Both the position numbers and the translations under genes were made by a program. DNA of 64,000 nucleotides from Xanthomonas pisi DSM 18956 (GTDB taxonomy: Bacteria; Pseudomonadota; Gammaproteobacteria; Xanthomonadales; Xanthomonadaceae). Each line of letters starts with the position of its first letter. Position 1 is the stretch's first letter. The DNA lies in the NCBI RefSeq assembly GCF_001010415.1, contig NZ_JPLE01000028.1, positions 20,946 to 84,945 of the forward strand. Direction: 5' to 3'. This document shows positions 49,540 through 57,920 of the stretch, in pieces. A model generated the notes under the pieces. It worked only from the letters and a program-made list of their open reading frames with translations. It did no database searches and was not told where the DNA came from.

Positions 49540-51039
49540 ATGCGGTCTTCCCACAACACGCGCTGGTTGCTCCTGATCACCGTGGCCGCCGGGCTGCTGT
49601 TGATCACCCTGGACAACTCCGTGCTCTACACGGCACTGCCAACGCTTTCCCGCGAACTGGGGGCCTCCCCGGCCGAGGCACTATGGATCATCAACGCCTA
49701 CCCGCTGGTCATGGCAGGCCTGCTGCTGGGGTCCGGCACCCTGGGTGATCGCGTTGGTCACCGGAGGATGTTCCTGGTCGGCCTGGCCATTTTCGGCGCT
49801 GCTTCACTGATGGCGGCCTTCGCGCCCACTGCCGCCCTCTTGATCGCGGCTCGGGGGGTGCTGGCCATCGGTGCGGCTGCGATGATGCCCGCCACCCTGG
49901 CGTTGATACGGCTGGCATTTGAAGACGAACGTGAGCGCAACCTCGCCATCGCTGTCTGGGGCTGCCTGTCGATTGTAGGAAGCGCGCTGGGGCCGATCAT
50001 TGGTGGTTTATTGCTTGAGCACTTCTGGTGGGGTTCGGTCTTCCTCATCAACGTGCCCATCGTCGCCTTGGCGGCCTGTGGCGCGATGGCCTTCGCTCCT
50101 GAAGGAGCGCGTGACGCGTCCAAATCATGGGACCTGCCCTCCTCGCTGCTGGCACTGGGCGCGTTGTCGGGCTTGGTCTTTGCGATCAAGGCCCTAGCCC
50201 ACGCACCGCCCTCATGGAGCCAAGCCATCGCTGCCCTAGCCGTCGCGGTGACGTCGGGAGCGCTGTTTGTGCGGCGTCAGTCGACGCTGGCCTATCCCAT
50301 GCTCGAGTTCTCGATCTTCCGTCATCCTGCCTTCCTGTCCGGCACCTTGGCAGCTGCGTTTGCCATGTTCGCGATTGGCGGCCTCCAACTGCTCACGACA
50401 CAGCGCTTCCAACTCGTTGGCAACTACAGTCCGATGGAAGCCGGTCTGCTGGTGTCAGCTGTAGCCCTGGGCAGTCTGCCCAGTGCGCTACTGGGAGGCG
50501 CCTATTTGCACAAGATTGGTTTGCGCCCGCTGATCAGCGGTGGCCTTGGCCTGGGAGCACTCGGTGTTGCAATCGTCTCGCTGAGCTTGGCGCAAAGCCT
50601 CGGCTGGCTCACCTTTGGCCTTGTCTTCACCGGGTTTGGCGTTGGTGCGGCGATGGCGGTGGCGTCAAGTGCAATCATCGGCAATGTGCCAGCTGACCGT
50701 GCCGGCATGGCTTCTTCTGTTGAGGAAGTCTCCTACGAATTCGGAAGCCTGATTGCCGTCGCGCTGCTTGGCAGTTTGGTGGCTGCGCTCTATGGTGCCT
50801 CACTGGAGCTGCCTGCCGGCATCGGCGATTCCGCAAGGACCGACGTAGCAGCCGCCATGGCGTTGGCGCATGCGCATGAACGTCATGACCTGGCACAGGC
50901 TGCTGCCACCGCTTACGATGCCGCCTACATCAACGTGCTTTACGTCATTGCGGCAGTGATGATGATTGGCGGAATCGTCACCGGCGTGCTCTTGCGCCGA
51001 TACCGGCCCGGCTCCACGACCTCCATGGCTTCCCACTGA
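49540..51039 (+). CDS. MFS drug exporter of the DHA2 (SmvA-like) type
   Basis: 499 aa with about 14 membrane helices. Motifs: LLLITLDNSVLYTALPTLSRELGASPAEALWIINAYPLVMAGLLLGSGTLGDRVGHRRMFLVGL (motif A-like GxLaDrxGxkxxl, and the D-x-S/T-x-x-x-x-A-L-P motif of DHA2), and LAIAVWGCLSIVGSALGPIIGGLLLEHFWWGSVFLINVP (motif C). SmvA relatives pump out quaternary ammonium compounds and dyes with proton exchange. It is followed 4 bases later by a TetR gene in the same direction, and preceded by its operator. Confidence 0.9.
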   Translation: MRSSHNTRWLLLITVAAGLLLITLDNSVLYTALPTLSRELGASPAEALWIINAYPLVMAGLLLGSGTLGDRVGHRRMFLVGLAIFGAASLMAAFAPTAALLIAARGVLAIGAAAMMPATLALIRLAFEDERERNLAIAVWGCLSIVGSALGPIIGGLLLEHFWWGSVFLINVPIVALAACGAMAFAPEGARDASKSWDLPSSLLALGALSGLVFAIKALAHAPPSWSQAIAALAVAVTSGALFVRRQSTLAYPMLEFSIFRHPAFLSGTLAAAFAMFAIGGLQLLTTQRFQLVGNYSPMEAGLLVSAVALGSLPSALLGGAYLHKIGLRPLISGGLGLGALGVAIVSLSLAQSLGWLTFGLVFTGFGVGAAMAVASSAIIGNVPADRAGMASSVEEVSYEFGSLIAVALLGSLVAALYGASLELPAGIGDSARTDVAAAMALAHAHERHDLAQAAATAYDAAYINVLYVIAAVMMIGGIVTGVLLRRYRPGSTTSMASH

Positions 51040-51043
51040 TTCG

Positions 51044-51607
51044 ATGAGACCCAGCAATCGCTCCAAGATCCTCGATGCCGCCATGCGCGTGATCGACCGC
51101 GACGGCGTCACTGCGGTGACCTTCGAATCGGTTTCTAGCGAAGCTGGCATCACCAGGGGTGGAATGCTTTACCACTTCCCCTCGCGCGAGGCATTGATCA
51201 ACGCACTCCACATGCACCTGGCCGCCAACTGGGAAGCAAGCATGGAGGCGATTGCGGACAAGCCAGCTGCCGAGCTGACCGCACAAGAAAGACACATGGC
51301 TTATGCGCGTGCCTGTGCGCAAAGCGCCACACGTGCCGAGCTTCAGTTCATGCTGGAGTCCGCCACGGATCAAGCTTTAGCGGAACCATGGGGAGCCGTG
51401 TTGGAGCGCTGGGCGCCGCCTGTTCCGACCGACACGCAGGACGAGGCGGTTCTGGACGACTTCATCGCCCGTCTCGCTGCAGACGGGCTATGGGTCTACG
51501 AATCGCTTTCATCGACGCCTCTCGGCAAGGACTTGAAAGCCGCCATCGCCGAGCGACTTGCCAAGATGCTTAAAAGCGGTTCTGAGGCGCGCGGGCTGCG
51601 CGGCTGA
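51044..51607 (+). CDS. TetR-family repressor of the MFS exporter
   Basis: 187 aa from ATG 51044. HTH: NRSKILDAAMRVIDRDGVTAVTFESVSSEAGITRGGMLYHFPSREALINALHMHLAANWE. The C-terminal effector domain is moderate in length. Co-transcribed with the MFS gene (stop 51039, start 51044). It probably binds AACTATACA-N8-TGTATAGTT and releases it on drug binding. Confidence 0.88.
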   Translation: MRPSNRSKILDAAMRVIDRDGVTAVTFESVSSEAGITRGGMLYHFPSREALINALHMHLAANWEASMEAIADKPAAELTAQERHMAYARACAQSATRAELQFMLESATDQALAEPWGAVLERWAPPVPTDTQDEAVLDDFIARLAADGLWVYESLSSTPLGKDLKAAIAERLAKMLKSGSEARGLRG

Positions 51608-51695
51608 GGCTGCACTGAAAGTCCGTGCCTCGCACCGAGACAAGCATTGGCTTGATCTGCTTGAGCAAGGTTTACCCGGTAAATACTTAGAACGG

Positions 51696-51798
51696 CTAAC
51701 AAAGCGTAGCGAGCAGTCTTCAGGTGGGCGGCGCGGAGAAAGCGCAGTTTCCGAGCACCGGCCGCGCCCGCCTGGTGGCTGCGCAGTCGTTTTGTTAG
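51696..51798. repeat. 103-base imperfect inverted repeat between convergent genes
   Basis: The left arm (CTAACAAA... GGTGGGCGGCGCGG) and right arm (...CCGCGCCCGCCTGG ... TTTTGTTAG) pair over about 40 bases with some mismatches around a loop of about 20. The CTAAC...GTTAG ends and size recall an integron attC site, but the core 7-mers fit the consensus only partly and no integrase is present. A bidirectional terminator for the TetR and ROK genes is the simple alternative. Confidence 0.5.
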
Positions 51799-51804
51799 TT
51801 GCGC

Positions 51805-52923
51805 TTACACAAAAAATGCGCGCTGCAGGGGCAATAGGCCAGCGCCGAGCATCACTGCGTCGCCACGCACGCCTGCGACCCGGAGCTCAGGCAGTGGCGG
51901 GGACAGGCCATGGCGGTTGGGCGCACGCGGCATCTGCAAACGCGCCACCAAGGCCTCGGCCACTGGGAACGGAAGCCGCCCGCCGATGACGATCATCTGC
52001 GGGTCCAGGCCGTAGGCCAGGATGCTGCAGAGTCGGGCGAACGGTTCACTGGCCATCGCCAGCCACGCTTCCACACCCGGTGTTGCCAAGGCCACGTCGG
52101 GAAGCAATTGCTCGACGGTGTCCATCTTCCCTCCCGCGGCGCGAACGTAGCGCAGTAAGGAATCAAGATTTGGATACTCCAGACCGGACACGGTCCAGAT
52201 GCCGCCGAACTCGCCTGCATTGCCCCGATGGCCCCGGAACAGGCGCCCATTGCTGATGATGCCGCCGCCGAATCCGTTGGTCAGGTGCAGGTAAACGAAG
52301 TCGGGGCAGTCGCGACCGATGCCATACAGGCTCTCGGCGACCGCGGCCACTGCGCCGTCGTTCTCGACGATCGCCGCAACCCCGAGTGCCTGTTCGAACA
52401 GCGGCACCAGCTCCATGCCTGTCCAGTCTTCCAGTGCGGGGGGGCCCACCATCTCGCTCCCCTGCCCACTGAAAAACGCGGAGATACCCACGCCCACACC
52501 GAGAACGCGCGCGCGCGCAACACCTGCTTCTGCCAGCAGCTCATCGGCAAATTCACGCAACTGCGCCAGCACACGCGCGCGGTCCATCTGCGCCATCGCC
52601 TGCCGCCGTTGACCACGCACAGCGCCGCTCAGATCCAGCAGGGCAATCGCGAACGCGTCGCCCATCACGCTGACCCCGAAGGCAAAGGCATGGTCGGGGT
52701 TCAGGCGCACGTCCACGCTTGGATTGCCCGGCCCCTCCGGTGCCCGGGAGGAAACCCGCACGAGATCGCTCTGCACAAATCCCCGCAGCAAGCGTGCCAC
52801 GGAGGGCTGTGAAAGGCCCAGCAGGCGCGGTAAGGCGGCCTGGCTCTGCACGCCGCACTTGAAGAGATGGTCGAGCAGCAGGCGCCCGCCGGTGCTCGGA
52901 ACGCCAGAGGAAACGTCGATCAT
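51805..52923 (-). CDS. ROK-family transcriptional regulator
   Basis: 372 aa. N-terminal winged helix (about 15-60): GRLLLDHLFKCGVQSQAALPRLLGLSQPSVARLLRGFVQSDLVRVSS. The ROK domain follows with an ATP/sugar-binding fold: FGVSVMGDAFAIALLDLSG, VLGVGVGISAFFSGQGSEMVGPPALEDWTGMEL, VENDGAVAAVAESLYGIG, and TNGFGGGIISNGRLFRGHRGNAGEFGGI. The ROK zinc signature (CxCGxxGCxE) is absent: after GNAGEFG comes IWTVSGLEYPNLDSLLRY. It is divergent from a TonB receptor and phosphodiesterase operon and probably represses it until a sugar or related ligand binds. Confidence 0.88.
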   Translation of the reverse strand: MIDVSSGVPSTGGRLLLDHLFKCGVQSQAALPRLLGLSQPSVARLLRGFVQSDLVRVSSRAPEGPGNPSVDVRLNPDHAFAFGVSVMGDAFAIALLDLSGAVRGQRRQAMAQMDRARVLAQLREFADELLAEAGVARARVLGVGVGISAFFSGQGSEMVGPPALEDWTGMELVPLFEQALGVAAIVENDGAVAAVAESLYGIGRDCPDFVYLHLTNGFGGGIISNGRLFRGHRGNAGEFGGIWTVSGLEYPNLDSLLRYVRAAGGKMDTVEQLLPDVALATPGVEAWLAMASEPFARLCSILAYGLDPQMIVIGGRLPFPVAEALVARLQMPRAPNRHGLSPPLPELRVAGVRGDAVMLGAGLLPLQRAFFV

Positions 52924-52992
52924 GAATACGCGGTGCGGCCGTGCATGGAGCGGACCACAAATCTAGCATGTAGACACAATAATTTCATACAT

Positions 52993-53008
52993 GGTAAATA
53001 GTATTACC
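52993..53008. promoter_or_regulatory. Short dyad in the ROK/TonB divergent promoter
   Basis: GGTAA-N6-TTACC lies 70 bases from the ROK start and 28 bases from the TonB start. It is a candidate for a ROK-regulator operator. Arms are only 5 bases, so this is weak evidence. Confidence 0.35.
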
Positions 53009-53035
53009 CCCACATTCTTCTACTGGGGTATTTGC

Positions 53036-55528
53036 ATGCCGCGTTCTGCACCTTCTTTCACCGCCTTGGCGCTTGCCCTGGCGGCCGTCACGGCCAGCTC
53101 GGGGGCATCCGCCCAAGAGGCCGCTCCCGCCAATCGGCAAGCCGTCGACCTGGATGCTGTCGTTGTCACCGGGACACCCAAGGGGCGCTCCCAGAAGGAC
53201 GCGCCGTTCGCCATCAGCGTGATCTCCGAACAGGCGTTGCAGCGCCGCTCGGCAACCAGCAGCGTGGACATGCTTCGCGCAGTGCCCGGCATCTCTGCCG
53301 AACCCTCCGGCGGACAAGGCGGCGGCCAGAACCTGTATGTGCGCGGTCTGCCCGCTGGCGGTTGGTTCTACATGCAATACCAGGAGGATGGCCTGACCCT
53401 GTTCGACGAACCGCAGGAAAGCTTCCTCAACATCGACAATCTTTTTTCGTTGGACATGATGACCGAGCGCCTGGAGGTGGTCCGCGGAGGCACCTCGCCA
53501 CTGTTCGCCACCAATGCGCCCGGCGGCACCGTCAACGCGATCACGCGGCATGGCACCGCAACGCCGGAGGGTGCGGTTCGGCTGACCAATGGAAGCAATG
53601 GGCAGTGGCGCCAGGATGCCTACAGTGCCGGTCCACTGAGCGAGGCCGTGCTCTACAGCGTCGGCGGTTTCCATCGCACCGACGATGGCTTGCGCCGCAC
53701 CGGCTACACGGCGGACAAGGGCGGCCAGCTGCGCGGCACCCTCACCTTCCTGCTGGGGGATGCGGTGCTGGATGTGGATGCGAAACTGCTCAACGACCGC
53801 ACCGCGTTCTACAACCCGATCCCGTTGCGGGACCCACGCGCGCCCGATCGCTCGCTCTCGGCGCTGATCGATCCATTGGACGGCACCTTGCTGTCCAGCG
53901 ATCTGCGACATACCACCGTGCCCACCTTCTTCGGCAACCAACTCCAACAGCGGAGTCTGGATCTTGCCGACGGCATCCACACCGATGTCAAACAATTCGG
54001 CACCCACCTGGAATGGGACCTTGGACATGGCCTCACGCTGGATAACCGCATGCGCTACCTCAGTGCACAGGTCGACTATACCTCGCTGTTCTCCGGCGCC
54101 GCCCCCGCGGATGCGGCAGGCTATCTAGCCACCCAACTGGGGCGCGCACGCACCGGGTTCGGCGGCAACGTTGCACGCACCGGTTACGTCATTGCCGCCG
54201 ATGGCAGCCCTTACGACGCGGCTGACAGCAATGGTCTGGTATTGGAAAGCGGCTTGTGGAACAGCCGCACCCGCCTGCGCACGTTGTCCGACGACCTACG
54301 CCTGAGCAAGGCCTTCGATTCCACTGCAGCCGGACAACACACGCTGACTGCGGGCATCAATGTGCAGCACTTCGAATACGCACAAGATCGTCTACAGAAC
54401 ACCGTGCTGACAACACTGCGCAACAACCCACAGCGCCTGGACGTGCTGGCCTACGACGCGACCGGCAACGTCGTTGGCGCGGTGACGCAGAACGGCTTCG
54501 TGCGTTACGGCAACGGCGCCACGCGCGGCTTTGCAAGCGGCACCTACCTGTCGCCGTATCTTTGGGATTCGGTGAAGTTCGGACGCTTCAGTCTCGATGC
54601 CGGCATGCGCTATACGCGCTATACCGCCGATGGCGGCGTCTACGCCAACACCAATCGAAATCTTGGCGATCCAGCAACATTGGCGGACGACAGCGTCGGC
54701 GGCCTCAGCGGCACGTTCAACGCACGCGATGATCGTCGGCATGCCTTGCAATGGACTGTCGGCGGCGAATTTGCGGTGAGCCCCACGCTACAGGCCTTCG
54801 CGCGCTATACCGCCTCACAGCGACTGCCGCGCCTGCAAAACGTCTACCAGACCCAGAATGCAGCAGTCACCGACATCGACCAGGCCGAGGTCGGTCTGCG
54901 CGGCACAGTCGGCGACGATCTTTCGTTCTCCAGCGTCGCGTTCTGGAGCCGCTTCAACGATCTTTCGATCAGCGCGATCGTGTTGGATGGAACAGGCGCG
55001 GTGCAGAACCTCAATCTGGTCGGCAGCACGCAGACGCTTGGCTTGGAATCAGAGTTCACATGGCGCCCGGCCGATCTATTCGGCATGACCGGCTCTGTGA
55101 CCCTGCAAGATCCGCAGACCAAAAGCCTGACCAACGCGACCACCAACAGCGCAGTTCCTGGTTTGAACGGTAACCAGATCTCGCGCATCCCGAAATACAT
55201 CGTCTCGCTAAGCCCGACGCTGTACTTCGATATCGCTGGCAAGCCCACCGAGCTGACTGCAACGGCCTATCGCATCGGACAGCGCTACGTCGACTACACC
55301 AACGCCACCGCATTGCCCGCCTACACAAGCTACGACCTTGGCCTGTCCACCTATCTGAGCCAGCGCCTGGAGTTGCAGCTGCATGCAGCCAACGTCAGCA
55401 ACGTCGTTGGCTTGACCGAAGGCAACGCGCGCGTAGATACCTTGTCTGGTCAAGGCACCGCCGAGGCGATCTATGCGCGACCGATCTTTGGGCGCAACTA
55501 CACCGCATCGCTGACCTGGAGGTGGTGA
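53036..55528 (+). CDS. TonB-dependent receptor of the glycerophosphodiester operon
   Basis: 830 aa from ATG 53036, where the signal peptide (MPRSAPSFTALALALAAVTASSGASAQ) begins; the frame from 52991 precedes it. Plug: VDLDAVVVTGTPKGRSQKDAPFAISVISEQALQRRSATSSVDMLRAVPGISAEPSGGQGGGQNLYVRGLP, and LEVVRGGTSPLFATNAPGGTVNAITRHG. The barrel ends in NYTASLTWRW. The next gene starts 3 bases after its stop, so receptor and phosphodiesterase are tightly coupled. The ligand is probably a glycerophosphodiester, inositol-phosphodiester or a related plant-derived compound; the ROK regulator fits a sugar-like inducer. Confidence 0.92.
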   Translation: MPRSAPSFTALALALAAVTASSGASAQEAAPANRQAVDLDAVVVTGTPKGRSQKDAPFAISVISEQALQRRSATSSVDMLRAVPGISAEPSGGQGGGQNLYVRGLPAGGWFYMQYQEDGLTLFDEPQESFLNIDNLFSLDMMTERLEVVRGGTSPLFATNAPGGTVNAITRHGTATPEGAVRLTNGSNGQWRQDAYSAGPLSEAVLYSVGGFHRTDDGLRRTGYTADKGGQLRGTLTFLLGDAVLDVDAKLLNDRTAFYNPIPLRDPRAPDRSLSALIDPLDGTLLSSDLRHTTVPTFFGNQLQQRSLDLADGIHTDVKQFGTHLEWDLGHGLTLDNRMRYLSAQVDYTSLFSGAAPADAAGYLATQLGRARTGFGGNVARTGYVIAADGSPYDAADSNGLVLESGLWNSRTRLRTLSDDLRLSKAFDSTAAGQHTLTAGINVQHFEYAQDRLQNTVLTTLRNNPQRLDVLAYDATGNVVGAVTQNGFVRYGNGATRGFASGTYLSPYLWDSVKFGRFSLDAGMRYTRYTADGGVYANTNRNLGDPATLADDSVGGLSGTFNARDDRRHALQWTVGGEFAVSPTLQAFARYTASQRLPRLQNVYQTQNAAVTDIDQAEVGLRGTVGDDLSFSSVAFWSRFNDLSISAIVLDGTGAVQNLNLVGSTQTLGLESEFTWRPADLFGMTGSVTLQDPQTKSLTNATTNSAVPGLNGNQISRIPKYIVSLSPTLYFDIAGKPTELTATAYRIGQRYVDYTNATALPAYTSYDLGLSTYLSQRLELQLHAANVSNVVGLTEGNARVDTLSGQGTAEAIYARPIFGRNYTASLTWRW

Positions 55529-55530
55529 GC

Positions 55531-56451
55531 ATGCGTGTACATTTGATGGTTGCAGTCCTGATGCTGTTGCTGCCAACGTTCCACGTCGCCGCCTCAACCC
55601 CAGAAAAAACGACGTTGCCCGAACGCTTGCGCGACCCCAATGCTGGCACCATTGTGGTCTCGCATCGAGCCTGCTGGATGCTGGCCGCGGAGAACACGTT
55701 GGCCGGTATCAATGCATGCGTGGCGCGCGGCATCGACATGGTAGAGATCGACATCCGCACAACGCGTGATGGGCAACTTGTCCTCATGCACGACGCTAGC
55801 GTCGACCGGACCACCAACGGTCACGGCGCTGTGGCCGATCTCACCGCCGCGCAGATCGCGCGCATGCGCATCCGCACCAAAGGCGGTGGACCAGATGCTT
55901 CATTGAGCGAGTGGCACCCCCCCACTTTTGCACAAGCCCTTGCTGTGGCGCACGGAAAAACCTTGATCAACCTAGATGTCAAGGATGCTTCGCTGAGCCA
56001 GATCATGGATGCTGTTGAAGCGGCCAATGCACAGCGCGACGTCCTGCTGAACGTGCCGATGGATGTGCCCAGCGAAATTATCGAACGCGCGCATCGCTCC
56101 GGCATCGCATTGCAGGTGTTGTATACGGAACGCGATACCAAGCTAGCGGCAGCAGAGGCTTTCCACCACGCTGCGACGTTGCGGCCTGCAGCGCTACAAC
56201 TCATGTTCGACGACGCTTCGCTCATCGAGACGGCACGTCACGTTTGCAAAGGGAAGATCCGGCTCTTCGTCAATACAATGACGAACGACATTGCCAGCGG
56301 GCACCCGATGAACCTTTCGGGCGACTACACCGATGCAAACGCGCTGAAGGATCCGGCGAAGGTCTGGGGAGTCTTACGCGACCGCGGTGTCAGCATGATG
56401 CAGACCGATCAACCCTTTGCCCTACAGAGCTACCTGCAACACGGGCGCTGA
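55531..56451 (+). CDS. Exported glycerophosphodiester phosphodiesterase family protein 1
   Basis: 306 aa from ATG 55531 with GGAGGTG upstream. Signal peptide MRVHLMVAVLMLLLPTFHVAAS. GDPD active-site motifs: TIVVSHRACWMLAAENTLAGINACVARGIDMVEIDIRTTRDGQLVLMHDASVDRTTNG. This holds the H-R-x-x-x-x-x-x-E-N-T motif and E-x-D, H-D, D-R-T metal/catalytic residues of the family, and LINLDVKD. The expected reaction is hydrolysis of glycerophosphodiesters to glycerol 3-phosphate and an alcohol in the periplasm. A Cys replaces the more common Gly after H-R-A. Confidence 0.88.
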   Translation: MRVHLMVAVLMLLLPTFHVAASTPEKTTLPERLRDPNAGTIVVSHRACWMLAAENTLAGINACVARGIDMVEIDIRTTRDGQLVLMHDASVDRTTNGHGAVADLTAAQIARMRIRTKGGGPDASLSEWHPPTFAQALAVAHGKTLINLDVKDASLSQIMDAVEAANAQRDVLLNVPMDVPSEIIERAHRSGIALQVLYTERDTKLAAAEAFHHAATLRPAALQLMFDDASLIETARHVCKGKIRLFVNTMTNDIASGHPMNLSGDYTDANALKDPAKVWGVLRDRGVSMMQTDQPFALQSYLQHGR

Positions 56452-56687
56452 CGACTTCAGATGGTCACCACATCGCCCTACAAACTTCGCTGATCGATTT
56501 GATGCTCTGCGCCGATAAAAGGCCGTATGGGCAAGGGAACTGGCGGCCTTTTCATAACCATGGTCGCTGTTCCCAAGCGCTAAATCATCACCACGATCTT
56601 CACGCCGCTCAAGAACTCACGGGCGCCGTGAGATGCAAGGCTGTTCGTAATCGCGCCACTCACCCCCAACTCTCCTGGAGAATCATC

Positions 56688-57845
56688 GTGAAACGCTCCA
56701 CACATCCCTGGAAGAAGACGATCTGCGCTCTTGCCTGTGTGGCTATTGCCGCGCTTTCCGGCGCGGCATCGGCTGCAAACAACTGGAACCCTCAACATAT
56801 CCTCGGCGCGCTCAAACGACCGCATCAGATCAGTGGCGTCAGCATCGCCGTCATTGCACATCGTGGCGTTGTGAGTGCGGGCTGTCCGGAAAATTCGTCT
56901 TGCTCGATCCTTGCCACCTACAACAACAACGTTGAGGCGATCGAGCTGGACGTCAAGCAGTCCGCCGACGGAACGCCTTGGCTTTTCCACGACCAGAACG
57001 TGGGACGCCTCCTGGAACACAGCCCAAATTTCAATATCTTTCAGGCTGCCAGCAATCCGACCGGGTGGAACCCCGACGTGCGCACGTTGAGCAATGCCGA
57101 GCTCAATGCTGCGTTGCTCCGCGATCGAGATTTTGCCAAGACAGGCTACCACCCGGTCACGCTGACTCGTGCGCTCACCACGATTCGCGACTCGGCCAAT
57201 CACATGGTCATCGTGCTTGATCTGAAGACACTGGATGCAGTATCGCGCGCTGCAGATCTTGCACGGGCGTATGGCATGGAGAACCAGGTCGTCCTGAAGT
57301 TCAGTGCTTCGCTACTTGCGCACAATCCAGACAGCATCACCAATTACACCAAGGGTGTCGCATTTGCACCAACGATTTATGCTGGCGATATGGATAACCT
57401 CGCCGATGGCGGCTACGTCGGCCTATGCGGCACGATCAGCAGCAACACGCCGTTCTGCCGAGTCAACGCCTGGATCAATGAGGCCAGAGGCAAGCAGAAC
57501 TTCGCCTGGCTGGAAATTGGCAACAAGCAACCGCGCCGTGGTGATCCCACCGCCGAGCTGCTAGCGGACAATCAAGCGCGTAAGGAAGCCCTTGGTGCGT
57601 TCTCGCCGGTGTCGGAGTATCGCATCAGCTCGCACGATGGCTATCACTTCGTCCGCAGCAATGGCACCTGCTGCGCTGCATTGAGCGACTACCTGACGCA
57701 CACCAAGCACTTCGGCAATGAAACCGCCGATGAGCGCCCCAACTACCTGCTGCAGGTGGTTGCCGGCTTCACCAGCATCATCACCGATGACCCGCTTGGC
57801 GTCATTCGTTCTTCCATCAAACGCGACACGACTCGCTACCTCTGA
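56688..57845 (+). CDS. Exported glycerophosphodiester phosphodiesterase family protein 2
   Basis: 385 aa from GTG 56688 with GGAG at 56677-56680; a longer open frame to 56244 crosses the previous gene out of phase. Signal peptide VKRSTHPWKKTICALACVAIAALSGAASA. Motifs: SIAVIAHRGVVSAGCPENSSCSILATYNNNVEAIELDVKQSADGTPWLFHDQNVGRLLEH (HRG..ENS..E-x-D..HD) and HMVIVLDLKT. It carries several extra cysteines (CPENSSC, GLCGTIS..PFCR, GTCCAA) that could form disulfides in the periplasm. It is the third gene of the receptor operon; the two enzymes probably differ in the alcohol group they accept. 56452-56687 between them has no gene. Confidence 0.88.
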   Translation: MKRSTHPWKKTICALACVAIAALSGAASAANNWNPQHILGALKRPHQISGVSIAVIAHRGVVSAGCPENSSCSILATYNNNVEAIELDVKQSADGTPWLFHDQNVGRLLEHSPNFNIFQAASNPTGWNPDVRTLSNAELNAALLRDRDFAKTGYHPVTLTRALTTIRDSANHMVIVLDLKTLDAVSRAADLARAYGMENQVVLKFSASLLAHNPDSITNYTKGVAFAPTIYAGDMDNLADGGYVGLCGTISSNTPFCRVNAWINEARGKQNFAWLEIGNKQPRRGDPTAELLADNQARKEALGAFSPVSEYRISSHDGYHFVRSNGTCCAALSDYLTHTKHFGNETADERPNYLLQVVAGFTSIITDDPLGVIRSSIKRDTTRYL

Positions 57846-57853
57846 TTTCAAAG

Positions 57854-57874
57854 GGGCCGGCGAAGGCCGGCCTC
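57854..57874 (+). terminator. Hairpin terminator after the phosphodiesterase operon
   Basis: GGGCCGGC and GCCGGCC arms around GAAG form a very stable stem immediately after the stop of the second phosphodiesterase, followed by TCTTCC. The T-run is weak, so termination may be partial or Rho-assisted. Confidence 0.7.
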
Positions 57875-57920
57875 TTCCATCGCGGTTCGAAGACAAGCCT
57901 AATCCAGTCCGGGTCACCTC

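Noticed and set aside
56244..56687. An N-terminal extension of the second phosphodiesterase
   Set aside because: It crosses the end of the first phosphodiesterase gene out of phase; GTG 56688 has a ribosome-binding site and begins a signal peptide.
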